A DNA stretch of 64,000 nucleotides from positions 2,170,001 through 2,234,000 of the forward strand of contig CALOCY010000004.1 of NCBI GenBank assembly GCA_942491975.1. Reading direction: 5' to 3'. This document shows, piece after piece, positions 25,431-32,691 of this stretch (position 1 is the first letter of the stretch; every line of letters begins with the position of its first letter). The DNA comes from CALOCY01 sp942491975. GTDB taxonomy: Bacteria; Bacteroidota; Bacteroidia; Bacteroidales; Prolixibacteraceae. The position numbers and the translations under genes were made by a program. Under the pieces are notes generated by a model. The model was given only the letters and a program-made list of their open reading frames with translations. It did no database searches and was not told the DNA's origin.

Positions 25431-27428
25431 TTAACAATTTTTCAGTTTGTAATAATAGTATTCATCATCGTCGTCGAGCCCGACAGCCTCTACCACACCA
25501 TATTTATTCATGGTCATTAGGTTGTAAGTAATGATATCACTTTTGATTTCAAGTGCTTTAGCAATCTCAGGGATGGTTTTTTTGTCATCTTTAATTGTGG
25601 CAAATATGTTGTTCCACAATTCGGGAAATTCTTTCATTCCGACACTTGTTTTTATTGTATCGTCTGCTGCTGTGGTCTCTTTCTCTTTCAGCTCAATCTC
25701 ATCCATAAAGCCATCAATCATCGACATGACTTCGTGATCGGTGAATTGTGCAATGTCAATGGCATTGGTCGGGCATACCGGAGCACAAATACCGCAACCC
25801 GAACACGCCCCTTCATTTACCGAAGCTATGGTTTTACCCTCTTTTTCGGTTTTGATAATGGCTGTGTAATCACACACATCGCTGCATTTACCACACCACT
25901 CGCAATCGTCCGGATTAATCCGGGCAACGATGGGTTCCAATTCAATAGAACCCTTTTTAATGAGCGCATTGATTTTTGCTGCTGCCGATAACGATGATTT
26001 CACCGATTCGGTAATGTTTTTAGGCCCCTGACAGGCGCCACCGATATAGACACCATTAATGACTGTTTCAACCGGCCTTAATTTGGGGTGTATCTCATTG
26101 AAAAACCTATCGCTGCCAATCGGTATTTTCAGTTTCCCGGCTATTTGTGTGCTGTCTTCTCTGGACACCATGCCTGTAACAAGTACCACGAGATCTGCCT
26201 CCAATTCAAGTTCCGCTTTTTTGGTAAGCAGGTCATTAACTTTTACAATGGTTTTACTCCCGTTTTTCTCCACAACAGGAGGCTTCTTTTCATCAAATTT
26301 CAGGTAAATATCGCCCTGTGCCGACGATTTTTCATAGAGCAGTTCCTGCTTTCCATACGTTCTGATATCCCGGTATAAATGGAAAGAGTGAATCCCTTCA
26401 AATTTCTCCTTTGTAAGCAAGGAAGTGTGAATGGCCGCAGTACAACAGTGACGCGAGCAATATTTATTGTCTCCTTTTTTCTGCCGGTTTCCTACACAAT
26501 AGACATAGGCTACGGTTTTAATCGCTTTGTTGTTGTGTATCAGTTTACCATTACTGTTTTCAATAAGCGTTTTAAATTCCGGCAGGGTAATGACATTGTC
26601 AATGGTTTTATACCCATATTCATCTTCGTTGGGTTGATACGGATCAAAACCTGTTGTAACCAATATAGCCCCCGCATTAAACGTTATGGTTTCTGCCGGT
26701 TTTTCTTCACCGTTCTCCGGATGGATCGTTATGGTAACGGCAAAATTCCCCAAACTTCCGGTTACCGTATCAATGGTTGATCCGGTGAAGAGGGTGATGT
26801 TGCTTAGCTGCTTCATCTCATCATAAAGCCGGAAGATTATCTCTTTACCGGTTTGATTGGAAACAAACAGTTCACCTGCTTGTGCAATGTGTCCGCCAAC
26901 AATAGGCTCTTTTTCAATAAGGAATACGTCATTCCCCATTTTAGCCAGTTCAATGGCTGCTCTCATTCCCGAAACACCGGCACCAATTATGGCTACCGAT
27001 TTATGTGCCGTTATATTAATATTTTCCAATGCTTCGGAGTGAGCAACCCTGCGGATGCCGGCACGTACCAAGCCTACCGCTTTTACTGTTGCCTCTTTAG
27101 GTTTATCTGAATGTGCCCATGAGCATTGCTCCCTAACGTTTACCTGCACATAGTTGTATGGATTAATCCCTGCCCGTTGAGCTACATTTCTAAAGGTATG
27201 CAGGTGCAATTTGGGCGAACAAGAAGCAACGACAATCGCATCAAGATTTTGCTCTTGTATATCGTTAATCATCTCCTTTTGGCTGGAATCGGCACATGCA
27301 AACATTACATTTTTGGCAACAACAACACCCTTCTCACCTTTTACCACATCTCTAATCTGCTCAACATCCACATAATCAGAGATATTTCCTCCGCAGTGAC
27401 AAATATATACGCCTATTCTTTCGTTCAT
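25431..27428 (-). CDS. HdrA-type FAD/iron-sulfur oxidoreductase with C-terminal winged-helix-like tail
   Basis: A 665-residue HdrA relative. It has the N-terminal HdrA domain (ICHCGGNISDYVDV, ASCSPKLHLHTFRN, NVREQCSWAH), a FAD Rossmann motif (SVAIIGAGVSGMRAAIELA) near residue 143, and two [4Fe-4S] ferredoxin motifs (CEWCGKCSDVC and CSGCGICAPVC) near residues 515-550. A ~110-residue tail follows, ending in TIPEIAKALEIKSDIITYNL and MNKYGVVEAVG, which looks like a winged helix-turn-helix rather than an electron-transfer unit. HdrA proteins bifurcate or transfer electrons between Fe-S carriers through FAD. The partner subunits here are QmoC-like and MvhD-like proteins. Confidence 0.88.
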   Translation of the reverse strand: MNERIGVYICHCGGNISDYVDVEQIRDVVKGEKGVVVAKNVMFACADSSQKEMINDIQEQNLDAIVVASCSPKLHLHTFRNVAQRAGINPYNYVQVNVREQCSWAHSDKPKEATVKAVGLVRAGIRRVAHSEALENINITAHKSVAIIGAGVSGMRAAIELAKMGNDVFLIEKEPIVGGHIAQAGELFVSNQTGKEIIFRLYDEMKQLSNITLFTGSTIDTVTGSLGNFAVTITIHPENGEEKPAETITFNAGAILVTTGFDPYQPNEDEYGYKTIDNVITLPEFKTLIENSNGKLIHNNKAIKTVAYVYCVGNRQKKGDNKYCSRHCCTAAIHTSLLTKEKFEGIHSFHLYRDIRTYGKQELLYEKSSAQGDIYLKFDEKKPPVVEKNGSKTIVKVNDLLTKKAELELEADLVVLVTGMVSREDSTQIAGKLKIPIGSDRFFNEIHPKLRPVETVINGVYIGGACQGPKNITESVKSSLSAAAKINALIKKGSIELEPIVARINPDDCEWCGKCSDVCDYTAIIKTEKEGKTIASVNEGACSGCGICAPVCPTNAIDIAQFTDHEVMSMIDGFMDEIELKEKETTAADDTIKTSVGMKEFPELWNNIFATIKDDKKTIPEIAKALEIKSDIITYNLMTMNKYGVVEAVGLDDDDEYYYYKLKNC

Positions 27429-27656
27429 TGTTTGATTGTTTAGTTGTTTGTTGTTTATTTGTTGAGGTGTTTTTTGTTTGATTGTTTGTTGTTTTTTGTT
27501 TGTTTGTTGAGGTGTTTTTTGTTTGATTGTTTGTTGTTTTTTGTTTGTTGTTGATTCGTTGAGTTGTTTATTTGTTTATTTGTTGTTTTCTCAACATCTC
27601 AACAGTTTTTTGTTTGTTTTCTCAACAGATCAACAACTTAATACCAAACAATTTTT
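27429..27656. repeat. long GTT-rich/CAA-rich intercistronic repeat
   Basis: The longest copy of the family, 228 bases. It has several tandem versions of TTTGTTTGATTGTTTGTTG and GTTGAGGTGTTTTTTG, then CTCAACATCTCAACAG and a CAACAACTTAATACCAAACA end next to the four-helix-bundle gene's stop. Confidence 0.7.
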
Positions 27657-27977
27657 TCAACAGTTTTTTTCATCGTGTCGTTTTTGCTGTGATTGTGTAA
27701 GCTTGTTGAGTTTATTACTTATTTCCTCAATTATTGGCCTTGTTTCATCTAAAACAGCGTTATTAATATATTTCAAATCTGTTGCTATAATCAATTGACT
27801 TAAAACTTCCATTAAGCTTCCGTAGGCCATTATCGAAAATCTTGCCTGATCTTTTAATGACTGTCTGGCACTTCCTTCAGCTATATTTGATGGAACAGAA
27901 ACAGCAGCTCTTCTAATTTGATTGGTTAATCCATATTTCTCTTCTGATGGAAAATTGCCGGATATTCTATAAACCAT
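27657..27977 (-). CDS. four-helix bundle (23S rRNA intervening-sequence-type) protein
   Basis: A 106-residue helical protein of the family first seen inside 23S rRNA intervening sequences. The signature RRAAVSVPSNIAEGSARQS and the helical YGSLMEVLSQLIIA segment are clear. The family normally begins near EYAFEKLDVWEKS; that sequence is encoded just upstream in frame (to about 28031), but the codon expected to be ATG reads TAA, so only the internal Met at 27977 is available. The N-terminal helix may therefore be lost. Function of freestanding copies is unknown. It sits inside the repeat-filled gap between two hdrA-type genes. Confidence 0.75.
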   Translation of the reverse strand: MVYRISGNFPSEEKYGLTNQIRRAAVSVPSNIAEGSARQSLKDQARFSIMAYGSLMEVLSQLIIATDLKYINNAVLDETRPIIEEISNKLNKLTQSQQKRHDEKNC

Positions 27978-28035
27978 CTTAACAAGAACCCGTGATTTTT
28001 CCCAAACATCTAATTTCTCAAAAGCGTATTCATAT

Positions 28036-28206
28036 TATTGTTTGTTCGTTTTTTGTTTAGCTGTTTAGTTGTTGTTTGTTTGATTGTTTATCCGTTGAGG
28101 TGTTTAATTATTTTTTCAACGACTCAACAATTCAACACCTCAACACCAAACAATTTTTCTATATATCGAACTAATTTATGAATTATAATACTAAATAAAC
28201 AACAAC
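28036..28206. repeat. GTT-rich/CAA-rich intercistronic repeat
   Basis: TGTTTAGTTGTTGTTTGTTTG then CGTTGAGGTG, and on the other side CAACGACTCAACAATTCAACACC and CACCAAACAATTTTT. The HdrA/NfnB stop codon overlaps a CTCAACCC at its edge. Confidence 0.65.
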
Positions 28207-30957
28207 TCAACCCATCATTTTCAAATAACTGGCCACTTCCGAAGCAGCATCTCCGGCAGAGAGGATAGAATCAGGTATATCCATTGGCCCTGACGCTGTA
28301 CCTGCCACAAATACTCCATCGATACTTGTTTTAGAGGGACTAACCAGTTCATCAACCTGTTTTATGTAATTGAAATCGTCCAGTTCCAGTTTTTTATTGT
28401 CAAACAACTCCGTAATGCCTGTGTTTGGAAGTACACCAACAGAGAGCACCACCATATCGTGTTTGGCTTCTTTAACAATCCCTTTCTCTATATCTTCGTA
28501 TCTAAGAATAAGGTCTCCGCTATTATCATCCTTTTCCGAAATTTTTGCAATCCGGCCTTTCTTAAAATCTACGCCCATAGATTTTGTTTGCTGATAGAAT
28601 TCCTCATACCCTTTACCAAATGCACGAATATCCATATAGTAGATCGTAATATCAGCCAGAGGTAAAGCCCCCATTAACAGTTGAGCTTGTTTTATGGAAT
28701 ACATGCAACAAATCTGCGAACAGATAGGATTGTTTGCACAGTCATCACCGCATGCCTTATTGTTGGCTAAGCTCGAATCTCTTGAGCCTGTACAAAGCAC
28801 ATAGGCAATGTTGTCGGGCATTTTACCATCTCCGGGACGAAGCACATTGTTAAACGGCCTTGTAGGTGCGATGAGCCTGTCCATTTGCATGGCATCAATC
28901 ACATTGGGGAATTGTGTAAAACCATACTGAGGTTTATTCTCAGGCCTGAATAACTTATATCCTGACGAGACAATGACCGATTTTGCATCAACACTAATTT
29001 TCTCTCTCTTTTCGGAGAAGTCGATGGCACCTGCCGGACAAGCTGTTATACACTGATGGCATTCGCGGCAACTGCTGCAATCCAGACAACGCGAAGCACT
29101 TGCTTTTGCTTCCTCTTCGGTGAATGTCAGCTCAACATCCTCAAAATCTTTAACCCGTTCTTCTGCAGGCCTGAATTTTTCTTCAACAGAAAACGATGTT
29201 GGTATTTCCTGATGATTTAATACTTTTTGCTTATCCGCAGCAGGAAGTTTTTCGCCAAACTCAAATTTTCTCGGTTCTTCTCCATTCAGGTATTTGTCGA
29301 TGTAAAATGCCGCTTTTTTACCTTGTCCAACAGCCTCGATAATGGTTGTAGCCCCGGTAACAGCATCGCCACCGGCAAACAGATATTCTATGGGTGTTTG
29401 AAGCGTTTTTTCATTCGCAGCTATGGTACCATCTGCATTCAGTTTCAGTTCATCTTTAAATATTGATGTGGTGGGTTGCAATCCTATTGCTTCGACCACA
29501 AAATCAACATCTACGGTGTATTCCGAACCTTTGATCTCCTCCGGCCTTCTTCTTCCGCTTTCGTCAGGAGCACCAAGCTTCATCTTAATCAATTCGGCTT
29601 GCTTCACTTTACCTTCTTCACCCATAAACCGGATCGGATTTCTAAGGATCATCAATTCAACACCCTCCTCTTCCGCTTCCCGTATTTCCGGCTCAAAACA
29701 AGGCATTTCATCCCGGCTTCTCCGGTATATCACCGTAACTTTATCAGCCCCCAATCTTAATGATGTCCGTGCGGCATCAATGGCTGTGTTACCACCTCCG
29801 AGAATCATGACCTTTTTACCGGTAAGGTCTTCTTTTTTGCCGATGTTTGCCTGTTGCAGAAAGTCGAGACAGGAAACGATACCGCTTAAATCTGCTCCCT
29901 CTGCATTAAACCGGCGTGTTTGATGTGTACCTACGGATAAAAATATGGTATCAAAACCTTCTTCTTTAAGTGCTGTGATATTTTCAATTCTTCTGTTGAC
30001 CTCGGTTTCGACACCCAGTGCCGTAATGTTTTTAATATCCCTGTCCACAATGGCCTTAGGAAGCCTGTATTCAGGCAGGGTAAGTTTTAGCATACCGCCC
30101 AATTCCGGGGCAGCTTCAACTATTTTAACCTGATGACCCTTTTGTGCCAGGAAATAGGCAGCAGTAAGCCCGGCAGGGCCTGACCCAACCACAGCTATCT
30201 TTTTACCTGTGCTTTCTGCAATTTTAATCTCTTGCGGTGTAGCATGTTTTTCGTAAAAATCTTCGGCAAAAAATCGTTTAATTCGTCGCATATCAACCGG
30301 AGCTTCAAGGCTTGCCCGTGTACATTCCTGTTGACAAGGCGCATAACAAGCCCTGCCAAGGCTTCCCGGTATCGGCGCATCTTCGAGATGCAGTTTCATG
30401 GCTTCTTCATATTGCCCGTTTCTCACCAACGAAACATATCCGTAAGGCTTTACACCTCCGGGACATTCGTTGATGCATGGGGCCGAAGTATCTTCCCTGT
30501 CGATAACAGCAATCCTTGGATTTGCAAGGTTAAACGGGATATATGCAACTTTTCTTCCTGCTAAGTCTAAATTGTACTGGTCAGGCCTGATTTCAGGACA
30601 CGCAAACTCACACTCCTGGCAACCTGTACAAGCTTCGGGGTTTATATATCTTGGATTTTTTGTAATATCAATTTTAAAATCACCACCCGTTTTATTAATC
30701 GCTTCAATATCGCTGTTCAACAACAACGTAATATTCGGATGGCGGGCTGTTTCAGACATTTTGGGCGTGGTAATACATGCCGCACAGTCCAATGTGGGAA
30801 ATACTTTGCTGAGCTGAATCATCTTACCTCCAATAGAGAGGTCTTTTTCAACCAACAGCACCTTATGATCCATGTCTGCAAGGTTTAGCGCAGCTTCCTG
30901 TCCGGCTATCCCACCACCTATAATTACGGAATCAAACTTTTTATTTTGTATAGACAT
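28207..30957 (-). CDS. HdrA/QmoA-type protein interrupted by an NfnB/GltD-like module
   Basis: A 916-residue multi-domain flavoprotein. Residues 1-105: FAD domain (SVIIGGGIAGQEAALNLA) with the QmoA-type DCAACITTPKM loop (C58, C61). Residues 110-120: ferredoxin motif CTGCQECEFAC. Residues ~155-600: a GltD/NfnB-like unit with C161, C165, C204, C208 and C212, a second FAD motif VVGSGPAG (257-264) and NAD(P)-binding GGGNTAIDAA (387-396). Residues 624-640: a dense cysteine cluster CLDCSSCRECHQCITAC. Residues 650-916: HdrA C-terminal part with a CSQICC segment. The layout suggests that NAD(P)H electrons enter the GltD-like module and pass to the HdrA core. It may thus be a built-in NAD(P)H input for the whole complex. 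Confidence 0.85.
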   Translation of the reverse strand: MSIQNKKFDSVIIGGGIAGQEAALNLADMDHKVLLVEKDLSIGGKMIQLSKVFPTLDCAACITTPKMSETARHPNITLLLNSDIEAINKTGGDFKIDITKNPRYINPEACTGCQECEFACPEIRPDQYNLDLAGRKVAYIPFNLANPRIAVIDREDTSAPCINECPGGVKPYGYVSLVRNGQYEEAMKLHLEDAPIPGSLGRACYAPCQQECTRASLEAPVDMRRIKRFFAEDFYEKHATPQEIKIAESTGKKIAVVGSGPAGLTAAYFLAQKGHQVKIVEAAPELGGMLKLTLPEYRLPKAIVDRDIKNITALGVETEVNRRIENITALKEEGFDTIFLSVGTHQTRRFNAEGADLSGIVSCLDFLQQANIGKKEDLTGKKVMILGGGNTAIDAARTSLRLGADKVTVIYRRSRDEMPCFEPEIREAEEEGVELMILRNPIRFMGEEGKVKQAELIKMKLGAPDESGRRRPEEIKGSEYTVDVDFVVEAIGLQPTTSIFKDELKLNADGTIAANEKTLQTPIEYLFAGGDAVTGATTIIEAVGQGKKAAFYIDKYLNGEEPRKFEFGEKLPAADKQKVLNHQEIPTSFSVEEKFRPAEERVKDFEDVELTFTEEEAKASASRCLDCSSCRECHQCITACPAGAIDFSEKREKISVDAKSVIVSSGYKLFRPENKPQYGFTQFPNVIDAMQMDRLIAPTRPFNNVLRPGDGKMPDNIAYVLCTGSRDSSLANNKACGDDCANNPICSQICCMYSIKQAQLLMGALPLADITIYYMDIRAFGKGYEEFYQQTKSMGVDFKKGRIAKISEKDDNSGDLILRYEDIEKGIVKEAKHDMVVLSVGVLPNTGITELFDNKKLELDDFNYIKQVDELVSPSKTSIDGVFVAGTASGPMDIPDSILSAGDAASEVASYLKMMG

Positions 30958-30978
30958 TTCTTTGTTGTTTGATAAGCA

Positions 30979-31413
30979 TTAATCTTCTTTGGGGGTGTAC
31001 TCTTCAGTGGCAATACTCCCTATTTCAGAAAGTATTCTGCTGAAATTATCCATGTGGTTAGCAAACGGTTCGGCACAAACGGAGCATATTGCAGCCATCC
31101 TGATTCTTTTAGGATTAATCTTTTTATCCTTCATTTGTTGTTGTGCTTCAGCAATCAACTGATTGGTCATTTCCGGACAGCTTGAACTGTACGAACATTC
31201 TTCTCCGTCGGCTGCGATAAAAACACCATCAAAGCCTTTTTCATAAGCATGAAGTATCCATTTGGGTTTAATACCCGATGAACAGGGTAAGCTTATTACA
31301 TAAACAGATGGTGGGTAATGAATTTTCTGCAAGCCGGCCTGATCTATCCCCGGATCTGAGATTTTATCAGTTGAAAAGACCAGGATTTTTGGCCTAAAAT
31401 CGTTCGTTTCCAT
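30979..31413 (-). CDS. MvhD-like iron-sulfur protein
   Basis: A 144-residue protein related to MvhD, the [2Fe-2S] subunit linking hydrogenase to HdrA. The core ISLPCSSGIKPKWILHAYEKG and FDGVFIAADGEECS matches the family. Cysteines are C44, C73, C79, C110 and C113. The N-terminal Cys-x2-Cys usual in MvhD is replaced by STDKIS here, so cluster ligation probably differs. It lies 21 bases upstream of the HdrA/NfnB-like gene on the same strand and is co-transcribed. No hydrogenase gene is nearby, so it likely takes electrons from another donor. Confidence 0.8.
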   Translation of the reverse strand: METNDFRPKILVFSTDKISDPGIDQAGLQKIHYPPSVYVISLPCSSGIKPKWILHAYEKGFDGVFIAADGEECSYSSSCPEMTNQLIAEAQQQMKDKKINPKRIRMAAICSVCAEPFANHMDNFSRILSEIGSIATEEYTPKED

Positions 31414-31431
31414 TTAGAAGAATAGTTGTGA

Positions 31432-31595
31432 AATGAAACTGTTGAGATGTTTTTTGTTTGATTGTTTATTCGTTGAGATGTTTTTTGTTTGATTGTTTAT
31501 TCGCTTTCTCAACAGATCAACGACTCAACACTTCAACAATTTTTCAACAGCTCAACACCAAACAGTTTTTCCAACAACTCAACAGTTAAAAAAGA
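31432..31595. repeat. GTT-rich/CAA-rich intercistronic repeat
   Basis: Two tandem copies of a GTTGAGATGTTTTTTGTTTG-type unit are followed by CTCAACAGATCAACGACTC, CAACAGCTCAACACCAAACA and CAACAACTCAACAG. It fills the gap between the TusA and MvhD-like genes. Confidence 0.7.
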
Positions 31596-31609
31596 TGTCT
31601 GTACGTGTA

Positions 31610-31867
31610 TTAATCCTCCGCTTTTCTTAAAAACAAGCGAGAATGACTGTCCTCTTCCACGATTCCCAGAAAATCATGCTCTTTTTTGTTACACCATTTG
31701 GGAATATCATTTTTAGTGCCTTCATCAGAAGAGAGGATTTCCATAATTTCACCTTCTTCAATTTCTCCAATCGCTTTTTTGGCGGCTAATAATGGCCCCG
31801 GACATGCTGTACCTCTTGCATCTATTGTCTTTGCAACTTCCAGATTTCTTAATTCTTGTTCGTTCAT
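31610..31867 (-). CDS. tusA: TusA-family sulfur carrier protein
   Basis: An 85-residue TusA protein. The family motif C-P-x-P is ARGTACPGPLLAAKKAI, with the active Cys at residue 22; a second Cys is at 59 in PKWCNK. TusA proteins carry sulfane sulfur as a persulfide and hand it to DsrE-type or Hdr-type partners. Here it lies between an MvhD-like gene and a DsrE-family gene, which supports sulfur trafficking rather than tRNA thiolation. A short N-terminal extension of about ten residues precedes the fold. Confidence 0.93.
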   Translation of the reverse strand: MNEQELRNLEVAKTIDARGTACPGPLLAAKKAIGEIEEGEIMEILSSDEGTKNDIPKWCNKKEHDFLGIVEEDSHSRLFLRKAED

Positions 31868-31868
31868 A

Positions 31869-31974
31869 ATAGTTGTTTTTTGATTGATTGTTGATTTGTT
31901 TTCTGTTTATCTGTTTAGTTGTTGAGTCGTTTTTTGTTTCCTCAACGAATAAACAACTTAACACCAAACAGTTT
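31869..31974. repeat. GTT-rich/CAA-rich intercistronic repeat
   Basis: TTGTTTTTTGATTGATTG and GTTTAGTTGTTGAGTCG, then CTCAACGAATAAACAACTTAA and CACCAAACAGTTTTT ending at the DsrE-family stop codon. Confidence 0.65.
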
Positions 31975-32520
31975 TTATATGAATAATTGTGTTTTGCTCT
32001 CTTCCGCATCTGCCAGGAATGTGCCTACACCGCATACTGTCATATGAGGATAATCAATCATTTCATCCATGCTGAATCCCATAAGATCCATTGACATTTC
32101 ACAGATATTGATCTCTACGCCCAATTCTCCGGCCGTTTTTAGCATATCTTCCAATGAAGCCACATTTTTCCTTTTCATTAATGATTTCAGCATTGCTGTA
32201 CCCATGCCCCCCATGTTCATTTTTGAAAGCTTAACTTTTGTACTTCCTTTGGGTAACATCATACCAAACATTTTCGACATGAAATTTTTTCCTTTCCCTT
32301 TTTTCTTCGCATCTCGTAAGGCTGCCGTAGCCCAAAATGTAAAGAATAATTTCACTTTGGTATCCATTGCTGTAGCTCCGGCAGCAATAATCAATGCTGC
32401 CAATAATTTATCGAGTTCACCTGAAAAAACAACAATTGTCATTTGATCTTTTGTCCCTTTTTCCAACTTTTCGACCTTCTTTTGCAGCTTCTGAATTTGC
32501 TTTTCAATATCAGTATTCAT
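31975..32520 (-). CDS. DsrE/DsrF/DrsH-like family protein
   Basis: A 181-residue DsrE2-type protein. Residues ~5-25 form a coiled coil (IQKLQKKVEKLEKG). The fold then starts TIVVFSGELDKLLAALIIA, with AMDTKVKLFFTFWATAAL and a Met/Lys-rich KNFMSKMFGMMLPKG region typical of the family. The likely persulfide-carrying residue is C140 in INICEMSMDLMG; C163 lies near the end. Such proteins exchange sulfur with TusA, whose gene is next in the operon. It is the first gene of the minus-strand transcript that runs to the QmoC-like gene. Confidence 0.9.
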   Translation of the reverse strand: MNTDIEKQIQKLQKKVEKLEKGTKDQMTIVVFSGELDKLLAALIIAAGATAMDTKVKLFFTFWATAALRDAKKKGKGKNFMSKMFGMMLPKGSTKVKLSKMNMGGMGTAMLKSLMKRKNVASLEDMLKTAGELGVEINICEMSMDLMGFSMDEMIDYPHMTVCGVGTFLADAEESKTQLFI

Positions 32521-32563
32521 GGCGTAATTATTTTTATATCGTTATATGTATATGTTTGCATGG

Positions 32564-32571
32564 CAAATATA
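32564..32571 (-). promoter_or_regulatory. candidate -7 element of the sulfur cluster
   Basis: TATATTTG on the minus strand fits TAnnTTTG and lies 43 bases upstream of the DsrE-family start codon. No -33 TTTG at the usual distance is seen. Confidence 0.4.
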
Positions 32572-32604
32572 GGGGGTTAATTTCAAACATTGTATCTTTA
32601 CCGT

Positions 32605-32620
32605 GTGATATGCCACAAAC
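32605..32620. promoter_or_regulatory. imperfect Crp/Fnr-type site
   Basis: TGTGATATGCCACAAA keeps the left half-site TGTGA and a weak right half. It begins exactly 21 bases, about two DNA turns, before the perfect site, so both lie on one DNA face. Confidence 0.45.
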
Positions 32621-32622
32621 AC

Positions 32623-32644
32623 AAATGTGATATAGCTCACATTT
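32623..32644. promoter_or_regulatory. perfect Crp/Fnr-type operator TGTGA-N6-TCACA
   Basis: TGTGATATAGCTCACA is flanked by AAA and TTT, extending the symmetry to a 22-base site close to the classical CRP consensus. It lies between the divergent regulator and sulfur-cluster genes, centred about 58 bases before the regulator start and 113 before the DsrE-family start. Confidence 0.7.
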
Positions 32645-32668
32645 TAGTGGTAGATTTATTACATATGC

Positions 32669-32676
32669 TAGATTTG
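32669..32676 (+). promoter_or_regulatory. candidate -7 element of the Crp/Fnr gene
   Basis: TAGATTTG fits TAnnTTTG, 16 bases before the first start codon at 32692. A short leader results unless the start at 32704 (MSNLRYDK) is used. Confidence 0.4.
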
Positions 32677-32691
32677 TAGCATAGTTCATCA

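Noticed and set aside
29423..29923. 166-codon plus-strand frame
   Set aside because: Antisense to the HdrA/NfnB-like gene and serine-rich, typical of a mirror frame.
24267..32520. Dissimilatory sulfate reduction locus
   Set aside because: QmoC-, HdrA-, TusA- and DsrE-like genes are present, but no aprAB, sat or dsrAB is found in the window.
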